64,000 nucleotides of DNA from Bacillota bacterium (GCA_023443625.1 JAEZTQ010000011.1:124001-188000); one strand, 5' to 3'; counted from the first letter of the stretch, positions 41,070 through 50,876 are shown. Translations and numbers: made by a program. Notes: a model not told the origin generated them from the sequence alone.

Positions 41070-42248
41070 ATGAAATATAATTGCCTTAATCCTATAGCCA
41101 ATATAGGTTTGGATATTTTTACAGATCAGTATGATAAAGTAGACAATATCAATGATGCAGACATTGTTCTGGTTAGAAGTGCAGCTATGCATGATATGGA
41201 GTTTAGTGATAATTTAAAGGCCATTGCTAGAGCAGGAGCTGGTGTTAATAATATTCCTTTGGCAAAGTGTGCAGAGAAGGGTATTGTTGTCTTCAATACG
41301 CCTGGTGCCAATGCCAATGGAGTTAAAGAATTAGTTATCGCAGGCCTAATGCTAGCTTCCCGAGATATTATCGGCGGTGTAAACTGGGTAAAATCAGTGA
41401 AGGATGACCCTACAGTTGCTAAGCTTGTTGAGAAAGAGAAGTCTAAATTTGCAGGTAGGGAAATTGAAGGCAAGAAATTAGGTGTAATAGGCCTAGGAGC
41501 AATTGGTGTTTTGGTTGCCAATACAGCAAAGCGTCTTGGTATGGAGGTCTATGGTTACGATCCTTTCATTTCTATAGACAATGCCTGGAACTTATCCCGT
41601 GACATAGTGCATGTGAAGTCTAGAGATGAGATTTATAGAGAATGTGATTTTATTACCGTACATACACCTTTGATTGAGGATATTGATCCTAATGTAAATA
41701 CCAAGGAGATGATCAATGAAGAAACCATAGCAAAGATGAAGGATGGCGTAATTATCCTCAACTTTGCAAGAGACTTGCTGGTAAATGATGATGATATTGG
41801 AGAAGCTTTAAAATCAGGTAAGGTTGGCAGATATGTTACAGATTTCCCTAATGCAAAGACAGCGAATTTAGAAGGTGTAATTGCTATTCCTCATTTGGGA
41901 GCTTCCACAGAAGAATCAGAAGACAATTGTGCTAAGATGGCAGTAAAACAGCTTAGAGATTATATGGAAAATGGTAATATTAAAAATTCCGTAAACTATC
42001 CTAATTGTGATGCTGGCGTATGTATTACTGCAGGACGTATTGCAATTCTTCATAAGAATATCCCTAATATGTTGACTCAGTTTACAGGAGCCTTCTCCGC
42101 CTCCAATGTTAACATTTCCGATATGGTTAATAAAAGCAAAGGTGATTATGCTTATACCGTTATTGATGTGGAAGAGCCAATTACGAATGAAGTTGCAGGT
42201 AAATTGACCGCAATTCAAGGAGTTTTAAAAGTAAGAATTGTCAAATAA
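41070..42248 (+). CDS. serA: D-3-phosphoglycerate dehydrogenase
   Basis: ATG 41070 (MKYNCLNPIANIGLDIF) follows GAAAGGAG. The 392-residue enzyme has the dehydrogenase fold with NAD site GVIGLGAIGVLVANTAKRLG, the catalytic Arg in NFARDLLVND and His in IPHLGASTEESEDN. The C-terminal ACT domain (RIAILHKNIPNMLTQFTGAF) suggests serine feedback. It is 51 bp after serC. Confidence 0.96.
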   Translation: MKYNCLNPIANIGLDIFTDQYDKVDNINDADIVLVRSAAMHDMEFSDNLKAIARAGAGVNNIPLAKCAEKGIVVFNTPGANANGVKELVIAGLMLASRDIIGGVNWVKSVKDDPTVAKLVEKEKSKFAGREIEGKKLGVIGLGAIGVLVANTAKRLGMEVYGYDPFISIDNAWNLSRDIVHVKSRDEIYRECDFITVHTPLIEDIDPNVNTKEMINEETIAKMKDGVIILNFARDLLVNDDDIGEALKSGKVGRYVTDFPNAKTANLEGVIAIPHLGASTEESEDNCAKMAVKQLRDYMENGNIKNSVNYPNCDAGVCITAGRIAILHKNIPNMLTQFTGAFSASNVNISDMVNKSKGDYAYTVIDVEEPITNEVAGKLTAIQGVLKVRIVK

Positions 42249-42336
42249 CATGAAGCATTTTATAGGGACATAAGATTTGCGTAATATGTGCAGATGATTA
42301 TGTCCCAATTTCTATAATATAGATTGGAGATATAGT

Positions 42337-43578
42337 ATGGCAGCGATAAAACCATTTTTATGTATTAGACCGAATCCTGATGTAGCAGACCAAGTAGCTG
42401 CGTTACCATATGATGTATATAATCGTAAAGAAGCGAAGGAAGTAGTAGAAAGAGAACCTAAATCCTTTCTGAAAGTTGACAGAGCAGAAACAAGCTTTCC
42501 AGACAGTGTGGATATCTATGATCCCAGGGTATATATAAGAGCCAAGGAATTACTTCAGGCTATGATGGAGGATGGAACCTATATTACTGAGGAAGAGGAA
42601 TGTTATTATGTATATGAGTTGATTATGAACGGACGCTCCCAGACGGGTTTAGTTGCCTGTGCTTCCATAGATGATTATTTGAATAATACCATTAAAAAGC
42701 ATGAGAATACGAGAGAGGAAAAGGAAATCGACCGTATTAACCATGTTGACACCTGTAATGCCCAGACAGGACCTATTTTCCTAGCCTACCGAGCTCATGA
42801 CATAATTAGTACTGTAGTAAGTGAGGTGAAAGAGGAAAAACCCATTTATAATTTTACCTCCAATGATGGTATTACTCATAATGTGTGGAGAATCTCAGAG
42901 AAGGAACGCATTGATAAGATCAGAACTTCTTTTGGGGAGATTGATAACATATATATTGCCGATGGACATCACCGGGCAGCCTCAGCAGTAAAAGTAGGTC
43001 TAAAAAGAAGAAAAGAAAATCCGGACTACAAGGGGGATGAGGAGTTTAATTTTTTCCTATCTGTATTATTTCCCCATGACCAGCTTATGATTATGCCCTA
43101 TAATCGTGCCGTTAAAGATCTAAAGGGTTTAAAAGAAGAAGAATTCATTAAAAAAGTTGAGAAGGATTTTGAGATAGAATCCATAGGTACAGAACCTGTC
43201 TCTCCAGAGAAGAAAGCTACCTTTGGAATGTATCTGGGGGGTAACTGGTATTTACTTAAGGCAAAAGAAAATCTATTAAAGATTAAGGATCCTGTGGAAG
43301 CACTGGATGTATCCCTTCTCCAGGATTATCTACTCAGGCCAATTCTTGGGATAGATGACCCACGAACTGACAGGAGAATAGATTTTATTGGCGGAATCCG
43401 AGGCCTACAGGAGTTGGAGAGAAGAGTAGCGGGGGATATGACAGTGGCATTCTCTATGTATCCTACTTCCATAATGGAACTCTTTGCCGTATCCGATGCG
43501 GATAAGCTTATGCCGCCTAAGTCCACCTGGTTCGAACCTAAACTTCGCAGCGGTCTGTTTATTCATCAGTTATCCTAG
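42337..43578 (+). CDS. DUF1015 family protein in the serine cluster
   Basis: The 413-residue protein has the DUF1015 pattern: IKPFLCIRPNPDVADQVAAL with PYDVYNRKEAKEVV at the start, an acidic middle, and YIADGHHRAASA near residue 210. DGHHR is also the signature of ParB/Srx-fold serine kinases (SerK/SbnI type), which makes a phosphate-transfer role possible; that is inference. It follows serA by 88 bp with its own GGAG site. No serB phosphatase is in the cluster. Confidence 0.88.
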   Translation: MAAIKPFLCIRPNPDVADQVAALPYDVYNRKEAKEVVEREPKSFLKVDRAETSFPDSVDIYDPRVYIRAKELLQAMMEDGTYITEEEECYYVYELIMNGRSQTGLVACASIDDYLNNTIKKHENTREEKEIDRINHVDTCNAQTGPIFLAYRAHDIISTVVSEVKEEKPIYNFTSNDGITHNVWRISEKERIDKIRTSFGEIDNIYIADGHHRAASAVKVGLKRRKENPDYKGDEEFNFFLSVLFPHDQLMIMPYNRAVKDLKGLKEEEFIKKVEKDFEIESIGTEPVSPEKKATFGMYLGGNWYLLKAKENLLKIKDPVEALDVSLLQDYLLRPILGIDDPRTDRRIDFIGGIRGLQELERRVAGDMTVAFSMYPTSIMELFAVSDADKLMPPKSTWFEPKLRSGLFIHQLS

Positions 43579-43835
43579 CTTTATACTTTTTTCGTTAAAG
43601 GTATAAGTCGGATTGGTGTCCCTATTATATAATTTTTATAGAAGTTTATAAGATATTAAGAATTAAGAGCTGGAATTATTATTGTCAACCTCTTTGGAAT
43701 GTGATAATATTTAAAATACTGAATGAATTTATTAAAATGCTTTTATTCTACTTATTGCTATTATTTCTTACTAGTAATAATGTATTTTATAGGGCGGATT
43801 AGTATTTGTGAACATAAAGGGAAAGGGGATATTAA
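43579..43835. other. Intergenic, DUF1015 to DUF624
   Basis: This is an AT-rich spacer of 257 bp. TTGTCAACCTCTTTGGAATG and a later TATAGGGCGG stretch could hold a promoter. No strong hairpin or gene is seen. Confidence 0.4.
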
Positions 43836-44495
43836 ATGAGCAATTTCTTTAATATTGATAATGGTTTTTTTACAGCTTTAAGTAAGTTTTGTGATGTTTT
43901 ATTTTTGAGCTTGATATGGGTGGTATTTTGTATTCCGATTATAACCATAGGACCTGCTAACACAGCCCTGTATTATGCTACGGTTAAGGTTATTCGAAGA
44001 GAGAGGGGTTACTTATTTCGGGAATTTTTTAAATCTTTTAAACTAAATTTTAAGCGTGGTGCAATTATAGGTGTTTTATTGACAATTGCTTTTGTTATTT
44101 TAGTTGTAGATTTATTAGCTGCTGGATCAACAATAAAGAATAGCTCAACAATTAGTTCTATTTTGTTTGGTGTGTATGTAGCAATGGCCTTTTTTGTATT
44201 AAGTATATCCGTTTATATTTTCCCTGTTTTGTCAAGATTTGATATGACAATAAAGCAATTGATTAAAGCGGCTGCCTTTATGTCAATAAGACATTTGCCT
44301 TTTACTTTGATCATGGTGGTGGTAACTGCAGCTTCTATTTTTGGAGTATTATATATTCCTATTCTCATTGTAGTTGTACCAGCTGCAGGTAATTTTATAA
44401 ACTCTCTCTTAATGGAGCGAATCTTAAAGAAATACATGCCCCAAAATGAAGAGAGTGATGATGAAAATAAAAAAGATGAATGGTATATGGAATAA
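43836..44495 (+). CDS. DUF624 (YesL-like) membrane protein
   Basis: The 219-residue protein has about five hydrophobic segments and the DUF624 opening FFNIDNGFFTALSKFCDVLF with a following WVVFCIPIITIGPANTALYY motif. YesL-type proteins often sit with sugar ABC permease genes. Here it is alone between the serine cluster and glnN. The function is unknown. AAAGGGG precedes ATG 43836. Confidence 0.85.
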   Translation: MSNFFNIDNGFFTALSKFCDVLFLSLIWVVFCIPIITIGPANTALYYATVKVIRRERGYLFREFFKSFKLNFKRGAIIGVLLTIAFVILVVDLLAAGSTIKNSSTISSILFGVYVAMAFFVLSISVYIFPVLSRFDMTIKQLIKAAAFMSIRHLPFTLIMVVVTAASIFGVLYIPILIVVVPAAGNFINSLLMERILKKYMPQNEESDDENKKDEWYME

Positions 44496-44591
44496 TGGAT
44501 TTATGAAAATAGCATAATCAATTCCTTGTGATAAGGTATTTTTAGGTTATTTTAATGAAATAGAAAAAAAATAAAAAAAATACTTTATTTT

Positions 44592-44620
44592 TTGAAAAAA
44601 GTATGTTATATACTTATATA
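44592..44620 (+). promoter_or_regulatory. Promoter of glnN
   Basis: TTGAAA (44592-44597) and TATATA (44615-44620) are separated by 17 bp. They are followed by a short leader with a terminator-like hairpin. Confidence 0.65.
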
Positions 44621-44651
44621 TAATAAATTTTAGCCATTCAATGGAGCAAAG

Positions 44652-44685
44652 GTGTTCTCATTCCTATTTGAGGACACTTTTTTTA
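44652..44685 (+). terminator. Terminator-like hairpin in the glnN leader (candidate attenuator)
   Basis: GTGTTCTCA (44652-44660) pairs with TGAGGACAC (44669-44677) around TTCCTATT, followed by seven T residues, between the promoter and the glnN start. CCATTCAATGG (44634-44644) just upstream can form a second small hairpin. The order matches transcription attenuation under nitrogen-responsive antitermination. The ANTAR loop consensus (A1, G4) is not clear. Confidence 0.55.
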
Positions 44686-44707
44686 TAATTATGAGAGGAG
44701 ATTTTAT

Positions 44708-46816
44708 ATGTCTGAAAAACTAACCCAGCTTTTTGGTACTGATGTATTTAACGAAGCAACAATGATAGAACGTCTTCCGAAGAAAACTTTTGCGGTTCTT
44801 AAGAAAACTCTAGAAAACGGAGATGATTTAGACCCGAGTGTAGCTGAAGTTGTAGCCAATGCAATGAAAGATTGGGCAATTGAACGTGGAGCAACCCACT
44901 ATACTCATTGGTTCCAACCTATGACAGGAATCACAGCAGAAAAGCATGATTCTTTTATCAATCCAACATCAGATGGTAAAGTAATTATGGAGTTTTCAGG
45001 TAAGGAATTAATTAAAGGTGAACCGGATGCATCATCCTTCCCATCAGGAGGCTTAAGAGCAACTTTTGAGGCAAGAGGTTATACAGCATGGGATTGTACT
45101 TCTCCAGCATTCTTAAGGGAAGATGCAGCAGGAGTGACTCTCTGCATTCCTACAGCCTTCTGTTCCTATACTGGTGAAGCACTAGATATGAAAACTCCTC
45201 TTCTAAGATCCATGGAGGCTATCAGTACACAGGCAGTACGTATCGTAAAATTATTTGGACATAGCGATGTAACCAGAGTTACTACCTCTGTAGGTCCTGA
45301 GCAGGAATACTTTATAATTGATAAAGATAAATACTTAAAGAGAGATGATCTCATCTTCACAGGAAGAACTTTATTTGGTGCTATGCCTCCAAAAGGTCAG
45401 GAGCTAGAAGATCACTACTTTGGAAGCATCAAGGAAAGAATTGCTTCTTATATGAAAGAACTTAACATAGAATTATGGAAGCTTGGTGTAACCTCCAAGA
45501 CACAGCATAATGAGGTTGCTCCTGCACAGCATGAGTTAGCACCTATCTATTCTTCAGCAAATATTGCAACAGATCACAATCAATTAATTATGGAAACCAT
45601 GAAGAAGGTAGCTAATCGCCATGGACTTACCTGCTTACTTCATGAGAAACCTTTTGCTGGTATGAATGGCTCAGGTAAGCACAATAACTGGTCATTGGTT
45701 ACCAATACGGGTAAGAATTTACTTGATCCTGGTAAAACACCTCATGAGAATATTCAATTCCTATTATTCATATCAGCGGTACTTAAGGCGGTGGATCTTC
45801 ATGCAGATTTACTTCGTGTATCTGCAGCCAATGCGGGTAATGACCATAGATTAGGAGCTGCTGAGGCACCTCCGGCGATTATCTCTATTTTCCTTGGAGA
45901 ACAGTTAGAGGATGTAATAACTCAGTTGGTGGAGACGGGTGAAGCTAAAAATAGTAAGGTGGGTGGAAAGTTAAACATTGGTGTTCATACCCTTCCTACT
46001 TTGGCAAAAGATGCAACAGATAGAAATCGCACCTCACCTTTTGCATTTACTGGTAATAAATTTGAGTTTCGTATGGTTGCTTCCTCAGCCTCTATTGCAA
46101 CTGCCAATACAGTTCTTAATGCCATTGTATCCGATGTTCTTTGTGAATTTGCAGATGAGTTAGAGCAGGCGACGAATTTTGATTTGGCAGTACATGATTT
46201 AATCAAGAAGACCTTAAGAGAGCACCAGAGAATCGTATTTAATGGCAACGGATATTCTGAGGAATGGGTTGAAGAGGCTGCCAGACGAGGACTGCCAAAC
46301 TTAAAATCTACAGTAGATGCTATCTCCGCACTAGTAACAGAAAAATCCGTTAAGTTATTTGAAAAGCATAAAATTTTATCTGGAGTGGAATTAAGCTCCC
46401 GTGAGGAAATTTTATATGAGTCCTATGCCAAGACCATTAATATCGAGGCAAAAACTGCTATTTCCATGGTGAAAGTGCAGTATATTCCTGCCATTATTAA
46501 GTATACAAGATGTCTTGCGGATTCAATCAATGCCGTGAAATTAGCAGTGCCAGAGGCAGATGTTAGTGTTCAAACTTCATTATTGAAGGAAGTATCACTT
46601 CTTCTTGCCAAGGCACATCATGAGTTAAAGGAATTAGTTGCAGTTACTGATAAAGCAAATGGGATGACCGATGTTGAAGAAGCCGCAAAATATTTTAAAG
46701 ATGTGGTTGTACCAGTAATGGATAAACTCAGGGAACCTATCGATGCCTTAGAACTTATTGTAGATAAAGAGCTATGGCCAGTGCCCACATATGGAGATAT
46801 GCTATTTGAAATATAA
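44708..46816 (+). CDS. glnN: Glutamine synthetase type III
   Basis: The 702-residue length and sequence are those of GSIII, not the 440-residue GSI. It assimilates ammonium into glutamine with ATP. Seen are [51 protein letters not shown] and the catalytic [28 protein letters not shown] precedes ATG 44708. A terminator hairpin stands before the gene and another after it. Confidence 0.97.
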   Translation: MSEKLTQLFGTDVFNEATMIERLPKKTFAVLKKTLENGDDLDPSVAEVVANAMKDWAIERGATHYTHWFQPMTGITAEKHDSFINPTSDGKVIMEFSGKELIKGEPDASSFPSGGLRATFEARGYTAWDCTSPAFLREDAAGVTLCIPTAFCSYTGEALDMKTPLLRSMEAISTQAVRIVKLFGHSDVTRVTTSVGPEQEYFIIDKDKYLKRDDLIFTGRTLFGAMPPKGQELEDHYFGSIKERIASYMKELNIELWKLGVTSKTQHNEVAPAQHELAPIYSSANIATDHNQLIMETMKKVANRHGLTCLLHEKPFAGMNGSGKHNNWSLVTNTGKNLLDPGKTPHENIQFLLFISAVLKAVDLHADLLRVSAANAGNDHRLGAAEAPPAIISIFLGEQLEDVITQLVETGEAKNSKVGGKLNIGVHTLPTLAKDATDRNRTSPFAFTGNKFEFRMVASSASIATANTVLNAIVSDVLCEFADELEQATNFDLAVHDLIKKTLREHQRIVFNGNGYSEEWVEEAARRGLPNLKSTVDAISALVTEKSVKLFEKHKILSGVELSSREEILYESYAKTINIEAKTAISMVKVQYIPAIIKYTRCLADSINAVKLAVPEADVSVQTSLLKEVSLLLAKAHHELKELVAVTDKANGMTDVEEAAKYFKDVVVPVMDKLREPIDALELIVDKELWPVPTYGDMLFEI

Positions 46817-46844
46817 TAGTAATTAATATAAGTACTTACATTAT

Positions 46845-46877
46845 AACAGGAGCTTTCCAAAGGAGAGCTCCTGTTTG
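46845..46877 (+). terminator. Terminator of glnN
   Basis: AACAGGAGCT (46845-46854) and AGCTCCTGTT (46866-46875) pair perfectly, followed by TGTTATT. The dispersed repeat starts immediately after. Confidence 0.8.
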
Positions 46878-46996
46878 TTATTCAATAGGAAATTGCATCC
46901 TGTTGAATAACAATGCGACCCTATGGATGCGCACCTCGCGGCAAGGAAGTATATTGCAATCCCATCGGGCACGAAGTGTCAGCAACCTGACACTTT
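46877..46996. repeat. Dispersed palindromic repeat, copy 2 (complete)
   Basis: It begins with TTATTCAATAGGA/TCCTGTTGAATAA arms, continues CTATGGATGCGCACCTCG and GCAAGGAAGTATATTGCAAT, and ends in GTGTCAGCAACCTGACAC. It is the same element as 14223-14348, here next to the glnN terminator. It has no ORF. Confidence 0.75.
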
Positions 46997-47086
46997 CATG
47001 GTAACACACTCTCCTTTGGATAAAGCATGTAGGGGTGAATCAGGTCCTATTACTTAGCAAATAATTGGAGGCGCAGAAAAAAATAC

Positions 47087-47136
47087 TTGACATTTATAGC
47101 GTTATCCTATATATTTTGAATATCAAAATATTTGAT
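47087..47136 (+). promoter_or_regulatory. fab operon promoter with FabT-type operator
   Basis: TTGACA (47087-47092) and TATATT (47110-47115) have a 17-bp spacer. TTTTGAATATCAAAA (47114-47128) and ATCAAAATATTTGAT (47122-47136) are overlapping palindromes of the FabT box type (TTTGAxTATCAAA). They cover the end of the -10 box and the start site, so a bound repressor would block initiation. The fabT gene starts 31 bp further on. Confidence 0.8.
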
Positions 47137-47166
47137 TGGCAAAGCATACACTTAGGAGACAAGAAG

Positions 47167-47625
47167 ATGAAAGAGAAACTAGTTCTAATTAATAAGTTGT
47201 TGGTGGAAATTTATGAGGATGTAATCCATATAGAAGAATACTCTATTAAAAGTGGTGAATTCAAAGACTTATCCATCACAGAAATACACACCATAGAGGC
47301 TGTAGGTCTATATGGTGCAAAGACTATGTCCGAGGTTGCAGCTGAGCTAGAGATCACCATGGGTACATTGACAACAGCTATTGATAAGCTAATTAGAAAA
47401 GGTTATGTGGAGCGTAGCCGTAGTGATACGGATAGACGTATAGTTTATGTAAATCTCACCAACAAAGGTAAGTTGGCCTATCGTATTCATGAGAAATTTC
47501 ATCTGGATATGGTGCGACAGATTATGTTGGATTTTACAGCAGAAGAAGAGGAAATATTGTTGACTTCCCTAAGCAAGCTGAATAAGCATTTGAAGGATAT
47601 ATATGGAGGGGATAATAACACATAG
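47167..47625 (+). CDS. fabT: MarR-family repressor, FabT-like
   Basis: ATG 47167 (MKEKLVLINKLLVEIYEDVI) follows TTAGGAG; longer readings pass through the operator. The 152-residue protein has the MarR winged helix (TMSEVAAELEITMGTLTTAI, then RSDTDRRIVYVNLTNKG). It is the first gene of the fatty-acid operon, the FabT position in streptococci and clostridia. It probably represses the operon when bound to long-chain acyl-ACP. It is very likely autoregulated. Confidence 0.9.
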   Translation: MKEKLVLINKLLVEIYEDVIHIEEYSIKSGEFKDLSITEIHTIEAVGLYGAKTMSEVAAELEITMGTLTTAIDKLIRKGYVERSRSDTDRRIVYVNLTNKGKLAYRIHEKFHLDMVRQIMLDFTAEEEEILLTSLSKLNKHLKDIYGGDNNT

Positions 47626-47660
47626 AATAATTCATCTTCTTCCATAGGAGGACTCTCAGA

Positions 47661-48638
47661 ATGATAAGTGCAAGTATTACTGGAACTGGAAGCTATCTAC
47701 CAAAGAAGAGGGTATCAAATAATGATATTGCTGAAATCGTTGAGACCAGTGATGAGTGGATTACATCTAGGACAGGAATTAGAGAAAGAAGAATTTCTAC
47801 AGGAGAAACAACAGCGGATTTGGCCTATGAAGCTTCTGTTAGGGCATTAAGGGAGGCAAAGATAAAGGCAGATGAATTAGATTTAATCATATGTGCTACC
47901 ATATCTCCCGATAGCTTTATGCCATCCGTTGCATGTATTGTTCAGTCACGCTTAGGCGCACACAGGGCTGCAGCCTTTGATCTCACTGCTGCCTGTACAG
48001 GTATGATATATGGAATGGTAATAGCAAATTCTTTTATTGTAAGTGGTATGTACCAGAAGGTATTAGTCATAGGGGCAGAAACCTTATCAAAGACCTTAGA
48101 TTGGGATGACCGTTCAACCTGCGTTCTCTTTGGTGATGGTGCAGGTGCTGTAATCATGACTGCTTCAACAATAAAGCGGGGAATTATGTCCATGACTTTA
48201 GTAAGTGATGGCAGCAAAAAGGACTATTTGCAATTACCAGCGCTGCCACTAGTAAATCCCTTTATTAAAGAGGATGAAGCGAACCACAGACCTGTTATTT
48301 CCATGAAGGGACAGGAGGTATTCAAATTTGCTATTCGCAGTATAACGGAGCAAATAATGACAGTCTTGGATATGGCTGATACCCAGGTAGATGATATAAA
48401 ATATATTGTCACCCATCAGGCCAATCAAAGAATCATTGAGCAGGCTGCCAAAATATCAAAGATACCTTTAGAAAAGTTTTTTATGAATCTTTCTGTTTAT
48501 GGCAATACCTCGGCTGCAACCATTGGGGTAGCCTTGGATGAGATGGTTAAGGACAATAGGTTACACCCAGGAGATTTAATTATTTTAGTGGGCTTTGGTG
48601 GTGGAATGACCAGCGGGGCGGTTTTGCTAGAGTGGTAA
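47661..48638 (+). CDS. fabH: 3-oxoacyl-ACP synthase III
   Basis: The 325-residue condensing enzyme starts fatty-acid chains from acyl-CoA and malonyl-ACP. The catalytic triad is in FDLTAACTGMIYG (Cys), VTHQANQRIIEQ (His) and YGNTSAATIGVAL (Asn), and the N-terminus GTGSYLPKKRVSNNDIAE is typical. GGAGG precedes ATG 47661. Its stop is 51 bp before acpP. Confidence 0.97.
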   Translation: MISASITGTGSYLPKKRVSNNDIAEIVETSDEWITSRTGIRERRISTGETTADLAYEASVRALREAKIKADELDLIICATISPDSFMPSVACIVQSRLGAHRAAAFDLTAACTGMIYGMVIANSFIVSGMYQKVLVIGAETLSKTLDWDDRSTCVLFGDGAGAVIMTASTIKRGIMSMTLVSDGSKKDYLQLPALPLVNPFIKEDEANHRPVISMKGQEVFKFAIRSITEQIMTVLDMADTQVDDIKYIVTHQANQRIIEQAAKISKIPLEKFFMNLSVYGNTSAATIGVALDEMVKDNRLHPGDLIILVGFGGGMTSGAVLLEW

Positions 48639-48688
48639 ATCAGGAGATTAAGCTCCTGATAAATAAAATAACATTGGAGGATTTAATT

Positions 48689-48925
48689 ATGGATTTCGAA
48701 AAAATTAAAGAGTTAGTAGCAGAGCAATTAGGAGTAGAAGTAGGAGAATTAAAAGAGGAAACATCCTTAAAGGATGATTTAAATGCAGATTCACTTGATC
48801 TTTTTCAAATTATTATGTCCTTAGAAGAAGAGTTTGAGATAGAGATTCCTACGGAAGATACAGAGAGCATCAAAACAATTGGTGATATTAAGGCCTACTT
48901 GTTAAAAAGAAGTGAAGAAGCATAA
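48689..48925 (+). CDS. acpP: Acyl carrier protein
   Basis: ATG 48689 (MDFEKIKELVAEQLGVEVGE) follows TTGGAGG. The 78-residue acidic protein carries phosphopantetheine on the Ser of LNADSLDLFQ. The family has DSLD at this place. It holds the growing acyl chains for every Fab enzyme in the operon. Confidence 0.97.
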   Translation: MDFEKIKELVAEQLGVEVGELKEETSLKDDLNADSLDLFQIIMSLEEEFEIEIPTEDTESIKTIGDIKAYLLKRSEEA

Positions 48926-48974
48926 GGGTAAGATCATATAATTAATTCCAAGGCTCTAAGGAGGATAAGGAATA

Positions 48975-49907
48975 ATGAAGTCACGTATTAGTGAAATTTT
49001 AGGAATAGAGTACCCTATTTTTCAGGGGGCTATGGCAAGAATTTCAGAGGCATCCCTGGCAGCTGCAGTTTCTGAAGCGGGAGGCCTTGGTATAATAGCA
49101 GGAGGCACGGCACCAGCAGACTATGTTCGTGCAGAGATAAGAAAGGCAAAAACTCTAACAAAGAAACCCTTTGGTGTAAATATAATGCTTTTGAGTGAAT
49201 ATGCAGAGGATATTGCCAGGATGGTATGCGAAGAAGGGGTTAAAGTTGTTACAACGGGAGCAGGATCACCAGCCAAACACATGGAAATGTGGAAGTCGAG
49301 GGGTATTAAGGTTATTCCTGTAGTTCCCTCTGTAGCCATAGCAAAGAGAATGGAGCGAAGTGGTGCCGATGCAATAATTACAGAAGGGACAGAAGCGGGA
49401 GGTCATGTTGGAGAGTTGACAACCATGGTTCTTCTCCCCCAGGTAGTAGATGCAGTGGAGGTTCCGGTAATTGCAGCAGGGGGTATTGCTGATGGAAGAG
49501 GAGTTGCAGCAGCTTTTGTCCTTGGTGCAGAGGGTGTTCAGGTTGGAACTCGTTTTCTTACCTCCTATGAGTGCGTCATCCATCCAAACTATAAAATGAA
49601 AGTTCTAAATGCTAAGGATATTGATACGGTAGTAACCGGCAGGCCTACAGGTCATCCAGTTCGCATCCTTAGAAATAAATTAAGTCGTAAGTTTGCTGAA
49701 TTAGAAGCGACGGCTGCACCCTTAGAGGAATATGAAAAGCTAGGTGCTGGTGCTCTAACCAGAGCTGTGGTTGAGGGTGATATGGATTATGGCAGTATTA
49801 TGGCAGGACAAAGTGCGGCTATGGTTAATAAAGAGCAAAGCTGCCAAGAGATTATTACTGAAATGTTTACAAAGGCAGAAGAGCTTCTTCATAAAGAGTG
49901 GAGGTAG
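48975..49907 (+). CDS. fabK: Enoyl-ACP reductase II (FMN-dependent)
   Basis: The 310-residue TIM-barrel protein has GIEYPIFQGAMARISEASLA, ITEGTEAGGHVGEL and VPVIAAGGIADGRGVAAAFV, the FabK/nitronate monooxygenase-type FMN pattern. In this operon it should be FabK, which reduces enoyl-ACP with NAD(P)H and replaces the FabI reductase. That makes the organism unlikely to depend on the triclosan-sensitive FabI, at least from this locus. Confidence 0.93.
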   Translation: MKSRISEILGIEYPIFQGAMARISEASLAAAVSEAGGLGIIAGGTAPADYVRAEIRKAKTLTKKPFGVNIMLLSEYAEDIARMVCEEGVKVVTTGAGSPAKHMEMWKSRGIKVIPVVPSVAIAKRMERSGADAIITEGTEAGGHVGELTTMVLLPQVVDAVEVPVIAAGGIADGRGVAAAFVLGAEGVQVGTRFLTSYECVIHPNYKMKVLNAKDIDTVVTGRPTGHPVRILRNKLSRKFAELEATAAPLEEYEKLGAGALTRAVVEGDMDYGSIMAGQSAAMVNKEQSCQEIITEMFTKAEELLHKEWR

Positions 49908-49908
49908 T

Positions 49909-50850
49909 ATGGAAAAGATTGGTTTTTTATTTCCTGGACAGGGAGCTCAATATATTGGAATGGGTAAGGAGCTTTATGACAATTTTCCTGTATGCAGACA
50001 TATCTATGAGGAAGCCAATGAAAGTCTTCATAGAAACTTGACTGATTTAATCTTCTATGGCAGTAAGGAAGAGTTGGATCTTACGAAGAATACCCAGCCC
50101 GCTATTGTAACCATGTCAATAGCAGCCTTGCAAGCAATATCAGAATATGGAATTAAAGCAGAGGCTGTTGCAGGACTTAGTCTTGGTGAATATTCAGCTT
50201 TAACTTCTAGTGGTGTTTTTTCTGTATCAGAAGTCGTACCCTTAGTTCAAAAAAGAGGGGTTTTTATGCAAGAAGCAGTCCCTGAAGGTAAGGGAAAAAT
50301 GAGTGCTGTCTTAGGCCTCTCTCAGGATAAGATTAGAGAAGCCTGTGAGGAAGCCAAGGAATTTGGTATTGTGGAAGCAGCTAATTTTAATTGCCCTGGA
50401 CAAATCGTAATTGGTGGAGAAATAAAGGCAGTTGAAGAAGCGGTCAAACTATGCAAGGAAAAGGGTGCTTTAAGGATTGTTGATTTGGCAGTAAGTGCTC
50501 CCTTTCATACCTCCATGCTAAAGCCTGCAGCAGATAAACTAAAGCAGGAGCTGGAAAGTATGAGATTAGGAGAAATGAATATCCCTGTAGTTAGTAATGT
50601 TGAGGGTGATTTCATTAAGAGTATTAATGATGTAAAAGAATTACTATATCTTCAAGTAATGAGTAGTGTCTTGTGGGAGCAGTCCATTAGGAGAATGATT
50701 GAAGCAGGCATTACTAATTTTGTGGAAATAGGTCCAGGTAGAATATTATCAGGTTTTGTTAAGAAGATAGATAGAGGACTTTGTATATATAATGTGGAGA
50801 ATCTTGCATCCTTAGAGGCTACAGCGAAAGCCTTAACCAAAGGAAGCTAA
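49909..50850 (+). CDS. fabD: Malonyl-CoA:ACP transacylase
   Basis: ATG 49909 (MEKIGFLFPGQGAQYIGMGK) follows GTGGAGG and directly abuts the fabK stop. The 313-residue enzyme loads malonate onto ACP. The nucleophile Ser is in GLSLGEYSAL, and the His is in SAPFHTSMLKPAADKL. GQGAQY is the usual oxyanion region. Confidence 0.96.
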   Translation: MEKIGFLFPGQGAQYIGMGKELYDNFPVCRHIYEEANESLHRNLTDLIFYGSKEELDLTKNTQPAIVTMSIAALQAISEYGIKAEAVAGLSLGEYSALTSSGVFSVSEVVPLVQKRGVFMQEAVPEGKGKMSAVLGLSQDKIREACEEAKEFGIVEAANFNCPGQIVIGGEIKAVEEAVKLCKEKGALRIVDLAVSAPFHTSMLKPAADKLKQELESMRLGEMNIPVVSNVEGDFIKSINDVKELLYLQVMSSVLWEQSIRRMIEAGITNFVEIGPGRILSGFVKKIDRGLCIYNVENLASLEATAKALTKGS

Positions 50851-50876
50851 AAGGCAGAATGGAGAATGGAGGTCTT

